Positions 1 to 8,068 of a stretch of 21,990 nt of DNA are shown here, one piece after another (positions within the stretch are counted from its first letter, which is position 1; each line of letters opens with the position of its first letter). The DNA comes from an uncultured Limosilactobacillus sp. (GTDB lineage: Bacteria > Bacillota > Bacilli > Lactobacillales > Lactobacillaceae): positions 1 to 21,990 of the forward strand of contig NZ_CAKPXS010000029.1 of the NCBI RefSeq assembly GCF_934202235.1. Direction: 5' to 3'. Under the pieces are notes generated by a model, which worked only from the letters and a program-made list of their open reading frames with translations, searched no databases and was not told the DNA's origin. The translations under genes were made by a program, and so were the position numbers.

Positions 1-22
1 GTGCTGAGCTATATTTGGTCAT

Positions 23-70
23 AAAAAATACCCCACAATCATTAGACAATTTTGTCTAACAATTGTAGGG
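23..70 (-). terminator. Rho-independent terminator of the minus-strand small protein gene
   Basis: Two arms of 18 bases, 31-48 and 53-70, pair with only three non-Watson-Crick positions around a 4-base loop. Read on the minus strand, the hairpin is followed by TATTTTTTAT (30 down to 21), a classic U tract. On the plus strand no T run follows, so it acts in the minus direction. It lies about 30 bases beyond the stop of the 103-429 gene. Confidence 0.85.
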
Positions 71-102
71 CACTTCATTCCTCGTGGCCTTATTCGTTAT
101 GT

Positions 103-429
103 TTAGTTTTCACGTTTTAATTCAATTAACGAACCGGTACGAGCATCAGCGATAAACTGGTAATTAACGGGGATGCTGTCCTCTAAACGAGTAACACCAC
201 CATGGTAAACGTCTGCTTTGACGGCGTAACGCTGGTAGGGATCTGCTTGTGAGTCAATCCAACTACCGATAACCGGACCTTCTTTTTTAAAGTCATCCCG
301 GATCATCTTTAAGATGCGGGTGGCTGACTGCTTGCGGTTGCCAATTAGCTGACCAAGGACGAACCCGGCAATGCTAGACAACCCCAGCGTCGCTGAGACT
401 TTCCATGGTGAAATTAGAGAATTATTCAT
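103..429 (-). CDS. Small membrane-anchored or secreted protein of unknown function
   Basis: This is a 108-residue protein. Residues about 10-28 form one hydrophobic, glycine- and serine-rich stretch after a short N-terminus, which looks like an uncleaved signal anchor or a signal peptide; the remainder is polar and probably faces outward. The C-terminal part (residues about 65-105, ending in TGSLIELKREN) resembles the strand pattern of PepSY-like small secreted proteins of lactobacilli, but that match is from memory and weak. AAGGAG lies a few bases before the ATG on the minus strand, and a strong terminator follows, so it is a monocistronic gene. It is divergent from the thioredoxin-like gene at 581. 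I do not recognise a defined function. Confidence 0.75.
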   Translation of the reverse strand: MNNSLISPWKVSATLGLSSIAGFVLGQLIGNRKQSATRILKMIRDDFKKEGPVIGSWIDSQADPYQRYAVKADVYHGGVTRLEDSIPVNYQFIADARTGSLIELKREN

Positions 430-462
430 TGAGCTCCTTCTTCCGCGTAAGTTAATACAGTT

Positions 463-490
463 ATTTTATCATATAACAAGGCAAAGGCAA
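463..490 (-). promoter_or_regulatory. Probable promoter of the minus-strand small protein gene
   Basis: On the minus strand, TTGCCT (490-485) is followed after 16 bases by TAAAAT (468-463), and TG sits one base before this -10, giving an extended -10 element. It lies 34 bases upstream of the start codon at 429. Confidence 0.45.
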
Positions 491-580
491 TTAATCCATC
501 GTGGGCGCTGCGTGGGAGTGGACAATTAGGGATAATCGCGCTAAGCTTACTAAAAATAAGTTAAAGGAGAAATCGTTAAA

Positions 581-904
581 ATGGAAAAAGTAGGGAAAAC
601 AACGCTGTCGCAACTGGAACAAAAAATGGTCACGGGGCAATATGTCCTCTTCTTCAGTGCGGATTGGTGTCCGGACTGCCGGTTCATTAAACCGTTTATG
701 CCTGCAATTGAGGAAGATTTTCCGCAAATGACTTTTCTGGCCATTGACCGGGATGAAAACATGGACCTCGCACGGGAATTAGATATCTTTGGCATCCCCA
801 GTTTTGTCGTGTACCAGGACGGTAAAGAGCAGGGCCGTTTTGTCAACAAGGACCGTAAAACGAAGGAAGAAGTGGAAAAGTTCCTGACCAACTTCACAAA
901 ATAA
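581..904 (+). CDS. Thioredoxin family protein (YtpP-like)
   Basis: A 107-residue single-domain thioredoxin fold protein, likely a cytoplasmic thiol-disulfide oxidoreductase. The active site WCPDC places the redox cysteines at residues 30 and 33, after the strand YVLFFSAD, and the conserved cis-proline is in GIPSF (P73). There is no signal peptide. The sequence differs from a canonical TrxA (WCGPC), and the neighbouring ytpR gene indicates the YtpP-like branch found beside ytpR in Bacillus and lactobacilli. The start is supported by AAGGAG about 9 bases upstream. The physiological substrate cannot be deduced. The family is clear; the exact role is not. Confidence 0.88.
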   Translation: MEKVGKTTLSQLEQKMVTGQYVLFFSADWCPDCRFIKPFMPAIEEDFPQMTFLAIDRDENMDLARELDIFGIPSFVVYQDGKEQGRFVNKDRKTKEEVEKFLTNFTK

Positions 905-955
905 TCTAACATGGTATGCTATTAAGGGTACTTTGAATGGAAAGGAAATAATGCC

Positions 956-1600
956 ATGTTAATTGCAAGCTACAATGCAAAAGCCATGGGCGACGTTCTT
1001 GTGGTGATCGTTGCTGCCGATGGCGAAAATCAACGGGTAACAGTTAAGGAAAACGTTGCCCAGATTCTGTCCGGGGATGGACAATTATTGGGCTACAACT
1101 TTATGAACGCCTCACAGCTAATTCCTGAATTATGTTCAGCTAATGGCCAGGTCCACTTGTCAGCGGACCAAGTGGCAACCTTAAACCAGGCAGTGCAAAA
1201 GGCCGGGTTTGACCAAGAAATTGTTTACGATGGCAAGCCGAAGTTTGTCGTTGGCTACGTTGAAGAAATGAAGGACCATCCTGACTCTGACCACCTCCAC
1301 ATTACGACGGTTGATACTGGTGATGAGAAGTTGCAGATTGTCTGTGGTTCACCAAATATCGCTAACCACATCAAGGTTGTGGTGGCAAAAGTCGGGGCAA
1401 TGATGCCTGATGGGAAAATTATTTTCCCTGGGGAATTGCGGGGTATCGAGAGTAATGGTATGATTTGCTCAGGCCGTGAATTAAAGCTGAAAAACGCCCC
1501 TGACCGTCCGGGATGTGTAATCTTACCAGATGACTTTGGCCAAGCCGGTGACGCGTTTGACTTTGAGCGGGGCAACCACCTTTTTACTACGGCTGACTAA
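956..1600 (+). CDS. ytpR: YtpR family tRNA-binding-domain protein
   Basis: A 214-residue protein with the YtpR layout: an N-terminal DUF4479-like domain (about residues 1-90) and a C-terminal tRNA-binding OB-fold (about 95-200) like the one in the phenylalanyl-tRNA synthetase beta chain and methionyl-tRNA synthetase. Visible marks of the OB-fold are HPDSDHLHITTVDTG, the IVCGSPNI segment and GIESNGMICSGREL. The protein has no synthetase catalytic domain, so it is a stand-alone RNA-binding protein rather than a truncated PheT. It lies 51 bases after the thioredoxin-like gene, as in Bacillus and other lactobacilli. The ATG follows AAAGGAAA. The role is known only as predicted tRNA binding. Confidence 0.9.
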   Translation: MLIASYNAKAMGDVLVVIVAADGENQRVTVKENVAQILSGDGQLLGYNFMNASQLIPELCSANGQVHLSADQVATLNQAVQKAGFDQEIVYDGKPKFVVGYVEEMKDHPDSDHLHITTVDTGDEKLQIVCGSPNIANHIKVVVAKVGAMMPDGKIIFPGELRGIESNGMICSGRELKLKNAPDRPGCVILPDDFGQAGDAFDFERGNHLFTTAD

Positions 1601-1635
1601 CTAAGAATTAACAAGCAAGGGGGACGTTGACAATT

Positions 1636-1671
1636 GCCGACCACCGTCGGCCATTTCAATGGCCCTTTTTT
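1636..1671 (+). terminator. Two overlapping hairpins ending in a T run, between ytpR and murC
   Basis: Hairpin A pairs GCCGAC (1636-1641) with GTCGGC (1646-1651). Hairpin B pairs GGCCAT (1649-1654) with ATGGCC (1659-1664) and is followed by C and six T (1666-1671), the form of a rho-independent terminator. The hairpins share the three bases 1649-1651, so they cannot both form fully. The simplest reading is a terminator for the ytpR transcript; an attenuator for murC is possible. Confidence 0.6.
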
Positions 1672-1707
1672 AATCAATCAAATTGTTATATTGGAGGAAC
1701 TGTGACA

Positions 1708-3012
1708 ATGGCCAAGACGTATTATTTTGTGGGAATTAAGGGTACTGGAATGGCTTCACTAGCCCGCTTGCTGCATGACCAGGGCAACAAGGTGTGCGGC
1801 TCTGATATTGAAAAAGAGACGTTTACTCAGGGCCCCCTCGAAAAGGCTGGCATTAAGATTTTTAACTTTGACCCCGCTAACCTTAAAGAAGGGATGATTG
1901 TTGTCCAGGGGAACGCTTTTGGTGACGACCAGCCAGAAATCAAGCGGGCCCACGAAATGGGACTCACTGTTTTGTCATACCCCGCTGCGGTGGAACAACA
2001 GGTTGAAAAATTCACCAGCATTGGGATTGCCGGCGCGCATGGTAAGACCAGTACGACTGGCCTGCTGTCCCATACCCTCCACGAAGTTGCCAAGACCAAC
2101 TACCTAATTGGTGACGGGGTTGGTCATGGTGAACCGGACGCCCGCTTCTTTGTTTTCGAAGCCGACGAATATCGTGACCACTTTTTGGCTTACCACCCGG
2201 ATTACGCGATCATGACCAATATCGACTTTGACCACCCGGATTACTTTAAGGATATCAATGATGTCCGCCAGTCCTTCGAACAATTCGGTAGCCAGGTCAA
2301 GAAGGCGGTCTTTGCCTGGGGTGACGATGAAAACCTGCGACAATTAAAACTGGATGTGCCGATTTATTACTACGGGACCAGCGACCGTGATGATTTCCGC
2401 GCTGTCAACATTAAGCGGACACCGGCTGGTTCGACTTATGATGCTTACTTCCACGACCAGAAGCTGGGGACTTTCACTATCCACTTGTATGGTGAGCACA
2501 GCGTCCTCAATAGTTTGGCGGTGGTTGCCGTGGCCTACATGGAACACGAAGACCTGGATGCCATTCGGGAAGAACTGGCCAAGTTTAGCGGTGTTAAGCG
2601 GCGCTTTAGCGAGACCGATATTGCCGACATGAAGATTATTGATGACTACGCTCACCACCCGTCAGAAATTAAGGCCACCCTTGATGCTGCCCGGCAAAAG
2701 TTCCCGGAGAAGGAAATTATTGCCGTCTTCCAACCACACACCTATTCGCGGTTGGCTGCTTACCTACAGGACTTTGGGAAGGTGCTTTCAACAGCCGACG
2801 ACGTCTTTGTCACCCCGATCTTCGGTTCCATTCGGGAACACTCCGGGAAGGTTTCCCGGCAAGACCTGGAAGATCTGGTGCCGGGCAGCCACGATATCGA
2901 TATGCAGTCGCTCGGTCAGCTGTTTGACTTCCATAATGCAGTTGTGATCTTTATGGGCGCCGGCGACATCGAAAAGTATGAAGAAAAGTATAAAAAGATG
3001 TTGGAAAACTAG
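1708..3012 (+). CDS. murC: UDP-N-acetylmuramate--L-alanine ligase MurC
   Basis: MurC is the cytoplasmic ATP-dependent ligase that adds L-alanine to UDP-N-acetylmuramic acid, the first amino acid of the peptidoglycan stem peptide. The protein has the three Mur-ligase domains: an N-terminal nucleotide-binding fold beginning YYFVGIKGTGMASLA, a central ATPase domain with AHGKTSTT (residues about 110-117), and a C-terminal domain with DDYAHHPSEI and FQPHTYSR. At 434 residues it has the family length. I chose ATG 1708, preceded by TTGGAGGAAC with good spacing, because the longer frame from 1627 would run through the hairpin-terminator region and adds sequence unlike MurC. Mpl-type ligases are related, but the N-terminus and length fit MurC. 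Confidence 0.95.
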   Translation: MAKTYYFVGIKGTGMASLARLLHDQGNKVCGSDIEKETFTQGPLEKAGIKIFNFDPANLKEGMIVVQGNAFGDDQPEIKRAHEMGLTVLSYPAAVEQQVEKFTSIGIAGAHGKTSTTGLLSHTLHEVAKTNYLIGDGVGHGEPDARFFVFEADEYRDHFLAYHPDYAIMTNIDFDHPDYFKDINDVRQSFEQFGSQVKKAVFAWGDDENLRQLKLDVPIYYYGTSDRDDFRAVNIKRTPAGSTYDAYFHDQKLGTFTIHLYGEHSVLNSLAVVAVAYMEHEDLDAIREELAKFSGVKRRFSETDIADMKIIDDYAHHPSEIKATLDAARQKFPEKEIIAVFQPHTYSRLAAYLQDFGKVLSTADDVFVTPIFGSIREHSGKVSRQDLEDLVPGSHDIDMQSLGQLFDFHNAVVIFMGAGDIEKYEEKYKKMLEN

Positions 3013-3020
3013 TAAATCGC

Positions 3021-3049
3021 TTGTCCTGTGCAGCGAGCTCTGCTAACAT
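3021..3049 (+). promoter_or_regulatory. Possible promoter of the BI-1 family gene
   Basis: TTGTCC (3021-3026) and TAACAT (3044-3049) are separated by 17 bases, 48 bases upstream of the start codon. Neither hexamer is perfect, and there is no clear terminator after murC, so readthrough is also possible. Confidence 0.35.
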
Positions 3050-3097
3050 TTCACTTAACTAACTTTGACCATTATTGACCTATGAAGGAGGATAAAA

Positions 3098-3814
3098 ATG
3101 GATAACATGAATCCACAGACCGGCCGTCGCCAGGTCGTTGATCAGATCGGGTTAAACTCGTTTCTGACGAAGATGTACGGCAACATGGCGTTGGCGGTGC
3201 TGGTATCAGCCTTATCATCTTATCTGACGCTGACCACTTTTCGGACAGCGGTGATGGGCTACTTTGTTGCTCACCCGGGGATGGTTTGGTTACTCTTATT
3301 ATTGCCAATCGCCTTGTCAATGGGGATTTCCTTTAGTGCGACCCGCAATCCTGTTGGTGGCTTTATTATGCTGATGGTGATGGCGGTGATCTATGGGGTG
3401 GAATTCGCCTTGATTGCTGGTATCTACACGGCGGCAAATATTACGACGGCCTTTATTTCCGCTTCATCGGTGTTCATTGTCCTGGCCATCTACGGGACCG
3501 TCACCAAGCGGTCACTGAACAAGGCCGGCTCTCACGCCATGGCAGCACTGATCGCCTTGATCATCGCTTCGCTGATTAACCTGTTCTTAAAGAGTGCGGT
3601 AATCAGTTACGTCTTTTCGTACATTGCAGTGATTATTTTCGTGGTCTTAACTGCTTGGGATACCCAGAAGATGAAGCAGTTGTACATCGAATATGGCAAC
3701 CAGGTTTCAGTAACTGGGTTGGCCATTACTGGTGCACTGCAGTTATACCTGGACTTCATTAACTTATTCTTGCAGTTGCTGAATATCCTTCAAATGGGCA
3801 GCAACCGCGACTAA
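3098..3814 (+). CDS. Bax inhibitor-1 / YccA family membrane protein
   Basis: A 238-residue integral membrane protein with about seven hydrophobic segments (roughly residues 27-47, 60-80, 86-107, 111-132, 145-165, 168-186 and 205-227) and short polar loops. The architecture and the segment AWDTQKMKQLY, carrying the acidic residue of the family, match the BI-1/TMBIM (UPF0005) family; Bacillus YetJ in this family is a pH-sensitive calcium leak channel. Whether this protein conducts calcium is inference. The start is set by AAGGAGG seven bases upstream of the ATG. A strong terminator follows, and the gene probably forms its own transcription unit between murC and the polA operon. Confidence 0.9.
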   Translation: MDNMNPQTGRRQVVDQIGLNSFLTKMYGNMALAVLVSALSSYLTLTTFRTAVMGYFVAHPGMVWLLLLLPIALSMGISFSATRNPVGGFIMLMVMAVIYGVEFALIAGIYTAANITTAFISASSVFIVLAIYGTVTKRSLNKAGSHAMAALIALIIASLINLFLKSAVISYVFSYIAVIIFVVLTAWDTQKMKQLYIEYGNQVSVTGLAITGALQLYLDFINLFLQLLNILQMGSNRD

Positions 3815-3834
3815 GTACTGGTAACTTAATATTC

Positions 3835-3867
3835 AAAAGGGGTTGGGGATTTTCCTAGCCCCTTTTT
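3835..3867 (+). terminator. Rho-independent terminator after the BI-1 family gene
   Basis: AAAAGGGG pairs with CCCCTTTT, and the stem extends inward by a few G-U and G-C pairs (GGG with CCT). The descending arm ends in TTTTT. It lies 21 bases after the stop codon at 3814. The A run on the other arm could allow termination in both directions. Confidence 0.85.
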
Positions 3868-3904
3868 ACTTTCGAGCTATTGAACACCATGAATTAGGAA
3901 ACTT

Positions 3905-3913
3905 TGGTACAAT
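3905..3913 (+). promoter_or_regulatory. Extended -10 promoter of the polA operon
   Basis: TGGTACAAT is an extended -10 element (TG, one base, TACAAT) 33 bases before the polA ATG. No good -35 is placed at 16-18 bases; TTGAAC at 3880 is 22 bases away. A strong terminator ends just upstream, so a promoter is needed here. Confidence 0.6.
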
Positions 3914-3945
3914 TAAAACGATTAGGAAAAGGGGAGCGACTTTCA

Positions 3946-6615
3946 ATGTCAAAAAAATTACTGCTGATTGACGGTAACAGCATTATGTTCCGGGCATTTT
4001 TTGCCTTACACAACCAGCTTGGTAAGTTCACCAATGCTGATGGTATGCACACGACGGCAATCTACGGCTTTAAGTTGATGTTAGACCACGTATTGGAAAA
4101 CTTTCACCCGGATTACGCGTTAGCGGCCTTTGACGCGGGGAAGGTGACTTTCCGGACTAAGATGTACGGGGATTATAAGGGTGGCCGTAACAAGACCCCA
4201 GAAGAGTTAGTAGAACAAATCCCGTCAGTTCATGAACTGGTAGAAGACTGTGGGATCACCGCCTACCAGCTTGCTAATTATGAAGCTGACGACATTATTG
4301 GCACGCTGGCGGGACAGGCTGACCAAGCTGGCTGGGAAACGCTAATCGTGACCGGTGACCGGGACTTAACCCAGTTAGCCACGGCCAATACGACCGTTGC
4401 CGTGACCAAGAAGGGCGTGACCCAAACGGAACACTATACGTCGGAACACGTCGAGGAAAAGCTTGGTCTTAAACCCAAGCAAATTATCGACCTCAAGGCA
4501 CTGATGGGCGATAATTCAGATAATTATCCCGGGGTGAGTGGCATTGGCGAAAAGCGGGCGTTGAAACTGGTTCAACAGTTTGGCAGTGTTGAAGGACTCT
4601 ATGATAATCTTGACCAGCTTAAGAAGAGTAAAATGAAAGAAAACCTGGTTAACGAAGAAGCGGTTGCCAAGCAGTGTAAGACGCTTGCCACAATTCTCCG
4701 GGATGCGCCCCTTGAAGTCGGCATTCATGACATCAAATACCAGGGTGAACAGACTGATCAACTGGTCCAGTTCTACCAGAAGATGGGCTTCCGGAGCTTT
4801 CTGGCAAAGATGAATGCGCCACTTGAAGCGGGTGGTAGCCAGCCAACAGCCGAAAAACCGATTAAGTATACGGTCTTGAACGCCGATAACCTTACCCTGG
4901 TTAAGCAACTGCCATCGCGAGTTGCCTTTATCTTGGAAATGCCGGTTGCCAACTATCACTTGTCGCCGTTTGCTGGCTTTGTCATCGGCGCGGGGGACCA
5001 GTGGTTAGTGAGTCGCGATACCGACCTGTTGAAGACACCAACATTGTCGTCCCTGCTCGCTGATGACCATTATGTGAAGGATGTCTTTAACGCCAAGGCA
5101 CAAATTGTTGGTCTGAACCGGCTGGGAGTGGAGATCAACCACGTTGGTTTCGACTTGCTATTAGAGTCATACCTGCTGGACACCAATGACAACAATAACG
5201 ACCTGGGAATGCTGGCTCATGAGCACGACTACTTCGACGTGGAAAGCGACGAGGCGGTCTATGGTAAGGGAGCCAAGCGTCACATCCCTGAAGATGATCA
5301 AGTCTTCTTTACCCACCTTGCTAAAAAGGCACGGGCGATTGAAAAGTTAGACCAGCCGCTAGACCACAAACTGGATGAACACCAGCAGATGCCACTTTAT
5401 ACCGACATTGAATTACCACTTACCCGGGTGCTCGCCCGGATGGAAATTGCCGGCTTCAAGGTGGATGCCGACCTGCTGAAGCAGATGGGTAGCAAGATGC
5501 TGGAGCGGTTGAGTGAACTAGAACAGCAGATCTACCAGGATGCCGGGGAAGAATTTAATATTAATTCCACTAAGCAGCTAGGGCAGGTCTTATTTGAAAA
5601 GATGAAGTTGCCGGTTATTAAGAAAACCCGGACTGGCTATTCTACGGCAGTCGCAGTGTTGGAAAAACTTCTGGGAACCTCCCCAATTATTGAACATATT
5701 CTTGAATACCGGCGGATCAAAAAGGTCCAGTCCACCTACGTCGATGGCTTATTAAAGGTCATCCACAGTAGTGATGGCAAGGTCCACACCCGCTATCTGC
5801 AGACCTTGACCCAGACCGGCCGGCTGTCTTCTGTGGACCCCAACCTGCAAAACATCCCGGTCCGGACAGAAGAGGGCCGGCAGATTCGTCACGCCTTCGT
5901 ACCCAGTCATGCGGGCTGGCAAATCTTCAGTTCCGATTACTCCCAAATTGAACTGCGGGTCCTGGCCCACGTTACTGGTGATCAGAACTTGCAGCAAGAC
6001 TTTATTGATGGCAAGGATATTCACGCCAGCACTGCCCGGCGAATTTTCCACCTCGCTGCTGACGAAGAAGTGACACCAAATATGCGTCGTCACGCGAAGG
6101 CGGTTAACTTCGGAATTGTCTACGGGATTAGTGCATATGGACTATCCCAGAGCATTCACGTCAGCCGGAAGCAGGCGAAGGAATTTATCGATAGTTACTT
6201 CCACGAATTTCCGGGCGTAAAGAAGTACGTCACCGACATTGTGAAGAAGGCTCACGACCAGGGATACGTCGAAACGCTGACCCACCGGCGCCGTTACCTG
6301 CCGGATATTAACAGTCGCAACCGGCCACAACGGGCTTTTGCTGAACGGACCGCGATGAATACTCCTATCCAGGGTAGCGCGGCTGATATTATCAAAATTG
6401 CCATGATCCGGATGGACCGTGAACTAGCTAAGCGGGGATTGAAGGCGCGGATGTTGCTGCAAATCCACGACGAATTGGTCTTTGAAGCGCCTCAAGAAGA
6501 GATTCCGCTGCTGGCCAAGGTAGTTCCACAGGTGATGGATTCGGCCATTAAGCTCGATGTGCCCCTCAAAGTGGAAAGCAAGTGGGGCGATACCTGGTAT
6601 GATTTAAAGAAGTAA
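3946..6615 (+). CDS. polA: DNA polymerase I
   Basis: DNA polymerase I fills gaps during repair and removes RNA primers of Okazaki fragments. The 889-residue product has an N-terminal 5' nuclease domain (about 1-300; starts LLLIDGNSIMFRAFFA, with GDNSDNYPGVSGIGEK), a central 3'-5' exonuclease-like domain (about 310-480) and a family A polymerase domain. Motif A is DYSQIELR (from about 665), motif B RRHAKAVNFGIVYG (about 713-726) and motif C HDELV (about 841-845). The central domain lacks the DxE metal ligands of proofreading enzymes (FILEMPVANYH instead), as in Bacillus PolI, so it probably does not proofread. ATG 3946 follows GGGGAG at good spacing; the earlier in-frame TTG at 3904 overlaps the -10 element. 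First gene of a six-gene operon. Confidence 0.97.
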   Translation: MSKKLLLIDGNSIMFRAFFALHNQLGKFTNADGMHTTAIYGFKLMLDHVLENFHPDYALAAFDAGKVTFRTKMYGDYKGGRNKTPEELVEQIPSVHELVEDCGITAYQLANYEADDIIGTLAGQADQAGWETLIVTGDRDLTQLATANTTVAVTKKGVTQTEHYTSEHVEEKLGLKPKQIIDLKALMGDNSDNYPGVSGIGEKRALKLVQQFGSVEGLYDNLDQLKKSKMKENLVNEEAVAKQCKTLATILRDAPLEVGIHDIKYQGEQTDQLVQFYQKMGFRSFLAKMNAPLEAGGSQPTAEKPIKYTVLNADNLTLVKQLPSRVAFILEMPVANYHLSPFAGFVIGAGDQWLVSRDTDLLKTPTLSSLLADDHYVKDVFNAKAQIVGLNRLGVEINHVGFDLLLESYLLDTNDNNNDLGMLAHEHDYFDVESDEAVYGKGAKRHIPEDDQVFFTHLAKKARAIEKLDQPLDHKLDEHQQMPLYTDIELPLTRVLARMEIAGFKVDADLLKQMGSKMLERLSELEQQIYQDAGEEFNINSTKQLGQVLFEKMKLPVIKKTRTGYSTAVAVLEKLLGTSPIIEHILEYRRIKKVQSTYVDGLLKVIHSSDGKVHTRYLQTLTQTGRLSSVDPNLQNIPVRTEEGRQIRHAFVPSHAGWQIFSSDYSQIELRVLAHVTGDQNLQQDFIDGKDIHASTARRIFHLAADEEVTPNMRRHAKAVNFGIVYGISAYGLSQSIHVSRKQAKEFIDSYFHEFPGVKKYVTDIVKKAHDQGYVETLTHRRRYLPDINSRNRPQRAFAERTAMNTPIQGSAADIIKIAMIRMDRELAKRGLKARMLLQIHDELVFEAPQEEIPLLAKVVPQVMDSAIKLDVPLKVESKWGDTWYDLKK

Positions 6616-6628
6616 GGAGGAATTCAGA

Positions 6629-7462
6629 TTGCCAGAACTACCTGAAGTCGAAACAGTTCGTCGCGGGCTCCTTAAAATTGCCAAGGGCCGGAAAATCAAC
6701 GCGATTGACGTGTATTACGGAAAGACGATCGTTGGTGACGTGGAGGAGTTTCGCCACGCATTAATTGGCCAGACCATTACGGATGTTAACCGGCGTGGCA
6801 AGTACCTTCTTTTCCGCTTTACTAACCAGCTGACGATGATCAGCCATTTGCGGATGGAGGGGAAGTACTTCAATCAGGACCAGGGAAAGCCAATTGACAA
6901 GCATACCCACGTCGTTTTTAAGTTTACTGACGGGACGGAGCTGTGCTACCATGACACCCGCAAGTTCGGCCGGATGCAGTTAGTGAAAACGGGGACTGAA
7001 ATGTCAGTGGCTGGTTTAAAGACAATTGGTCCGGAACCGACTGACCAGGACTTTACACTGGAGTATTTCCGCAATGTTTTGAAGCGGTCACGAGGAAAAA
7101 TCAAGCCGTTCCTGTTAAACCAGCGTCACGTCGCTGGGTTAGGCAATATCTACGCCGATGAAGTGCTGTGGATGAGCAAAATCAACCCAGAGCAGCCTGC
7201 CAACAGCCTGACTGATGAACAAATTCGTCAGCTTCACGATAACATCATCAAGGAAATTGCGGTGGCAACGAAGTACAAGGGGACGACTGTTCATTCCTTT
7301 ACTAACGCCTTCGGTAATGCTGGTGGTTTTCAAGAGCGACTTCATGCCTATGGCCGGGGTGGCGAAAAGTGTGAACGTTGCGGGACGAAGATGGTCAAGA
7401 TTAAGGTTGCCGAACGGGGAACCACTTTTTGCCCGCACTGCCAGCCACTAATTGAGGCGTAG
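6629..7462 (+). CDS. mutM: Formamidopyrimidine-DNA glycosylase MutM (Fpg)
   Basis: A bifunctional DNA glycosylase/AP lyase that excises 8-oxoguanine and formamidopyrimidines. The 277-residue protein begins PELPEVETVRRGL; after removal of the initiator Met, Pro1 is the Schiff-base nucleophile and Glu2 the catalytic acid. HDTRKFGRM and the helix-two-turn-helix region around LLNQRHVAGLGNIYADEVLW are visible, and the C-terminal zinc finger has cysteines 248, 251, 268 and 271. The start is TTG, preceded by AAGGAGG; no ATG could preserve the required N-terminal proline. It lies 13 bases after polA, and coaE begins 3 bases after its stop, the common order in Firmicutes. Confidence 0.96.
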   Translation: MPELPEVETVRRGLLKIAKGRKINAIDVYYGKTIVGDVEEFRHALIGQTITDVNRRGKYLLFRFTNQLTMISHLRMEGKYFNQDQGKPIDKHTHVVFKFTDGTELCYHDTRKFGRMQLVKTGTEMSVAGLKTIGPEPTDQDFTLEYFRNVLKRSRGKIKPFLLNQRHVAGLGNIYADEVLWMSKINPEQPANSLTDEQIRQLHDNIIKEIAVATKYKGTTVHSFTNAFGNAGGFQERLHAYGRGGEKCERCGTKMVKIKVAERGTTFCPHCQPLIEA

Positions 7463-7465
7463 GCC

Positions 7466-8068
7466 ATGATTGTGGGAATTACTGGGGGGATTGCCACCGG
7501 TAAGTCGACTGTTAGCCGCCAATTTCAAACGGCTGGTTGGCGAGTGATTGACGCAGATCAGGTGGCGAAACACGTTCGCGATACCAGTCCAGTGGTGAAA
7601 GATGCGCTCATCAAACGTTTGGGACCAGGTTTGTACGCTAGCGGCCGCTTAGATACCCGGCGACTGGGACAGCTGGTTTTCGCTGATGCGGCAGCACTGC
7701 ACGAGTTAAATCAGCTCCTGCAGCCGTTAATTCGTGCCGAAATTATCCGCCAGCTGCACTCGATTGATTCCAACAAGCTGGTACTGGATATTCCACTACT
7801 GTTTGAGCAGGGCTACCAGCAATTATGTGATGTGATTGTGGTAGTGGCTGTTGATGAAGACACCCAGTATCGTCGCTTGGTTGCTCGTGATTCTCTTAGT
7901 GAGCGTGAAGCACACCAGCGGATATCAGCCCAGATGCCATTAGCTGAGAAAGTCGTCCGGGCGGATTGGACGATTGATAATAGTTGTGGTCGACGTCAAA
8001 CAGCACGACAAGCAGCCTGGTTGATGGACTTCCTGGAAGATAAGTTAAGTAAGGAGAAATGCCTATGA
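7466..8068 (+). CDS. coaE: Dephospho-CoA kinase
   Basis: CoaE phosphorylates the ribose 3'-hydroxyl of dephospho-CoA with ATP, the last step of coenzyme A synthesis. The 200-residue protein has the P-loop GGIATGKST (residues 7-15), the DADQVAKHV motif after the second strand, and VLDIPLLFEQGY in the lid/substrate region. The length is normal. Its ribosome binding site (GAGG at 7454) is inside the end of mutM, eight bases before the ATG, and its stop codon overlaps the nrdR start (ATGA), which suggests translational coupling across mutM-coaE-nrdR. Confidence 0.95.
   Translation: MIVGITGGIATGKSTVSRQFQTAGWRVIDADQVAKHVRDTSPVVKDALIKRLGPGLYASGRLDTRRLGQLVFADAAALHELNQLLQPLIRAEIIRQLHSIDSNKLVLDIPLLFEQGYQQLCDVIVVVAVDEDTQYRRLVARDSLSEREAHQRISAQMPLAEKVVRADWTIDNSCGRRQTARQAAWLMDFLEDKLSKEKCL

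Noticed and set aside
3026..3044. GCAG/CTGC inverted repeat after murC as a terminator
   Set aside because: The stem is only about four pairs and no T run follows it.
3904..3945. Longer PolA from a TTG start
   Set aside because: The TTG overlaps the extended -10 element, has no ribosome binding site, and adds residues before the normal PolA start.
4516..4959. A 147-residue open frame on the minus strand inside polA
   Set aside because: It lies within the well-conserved PolA coding sequence and has no recognisable domain or start signal.
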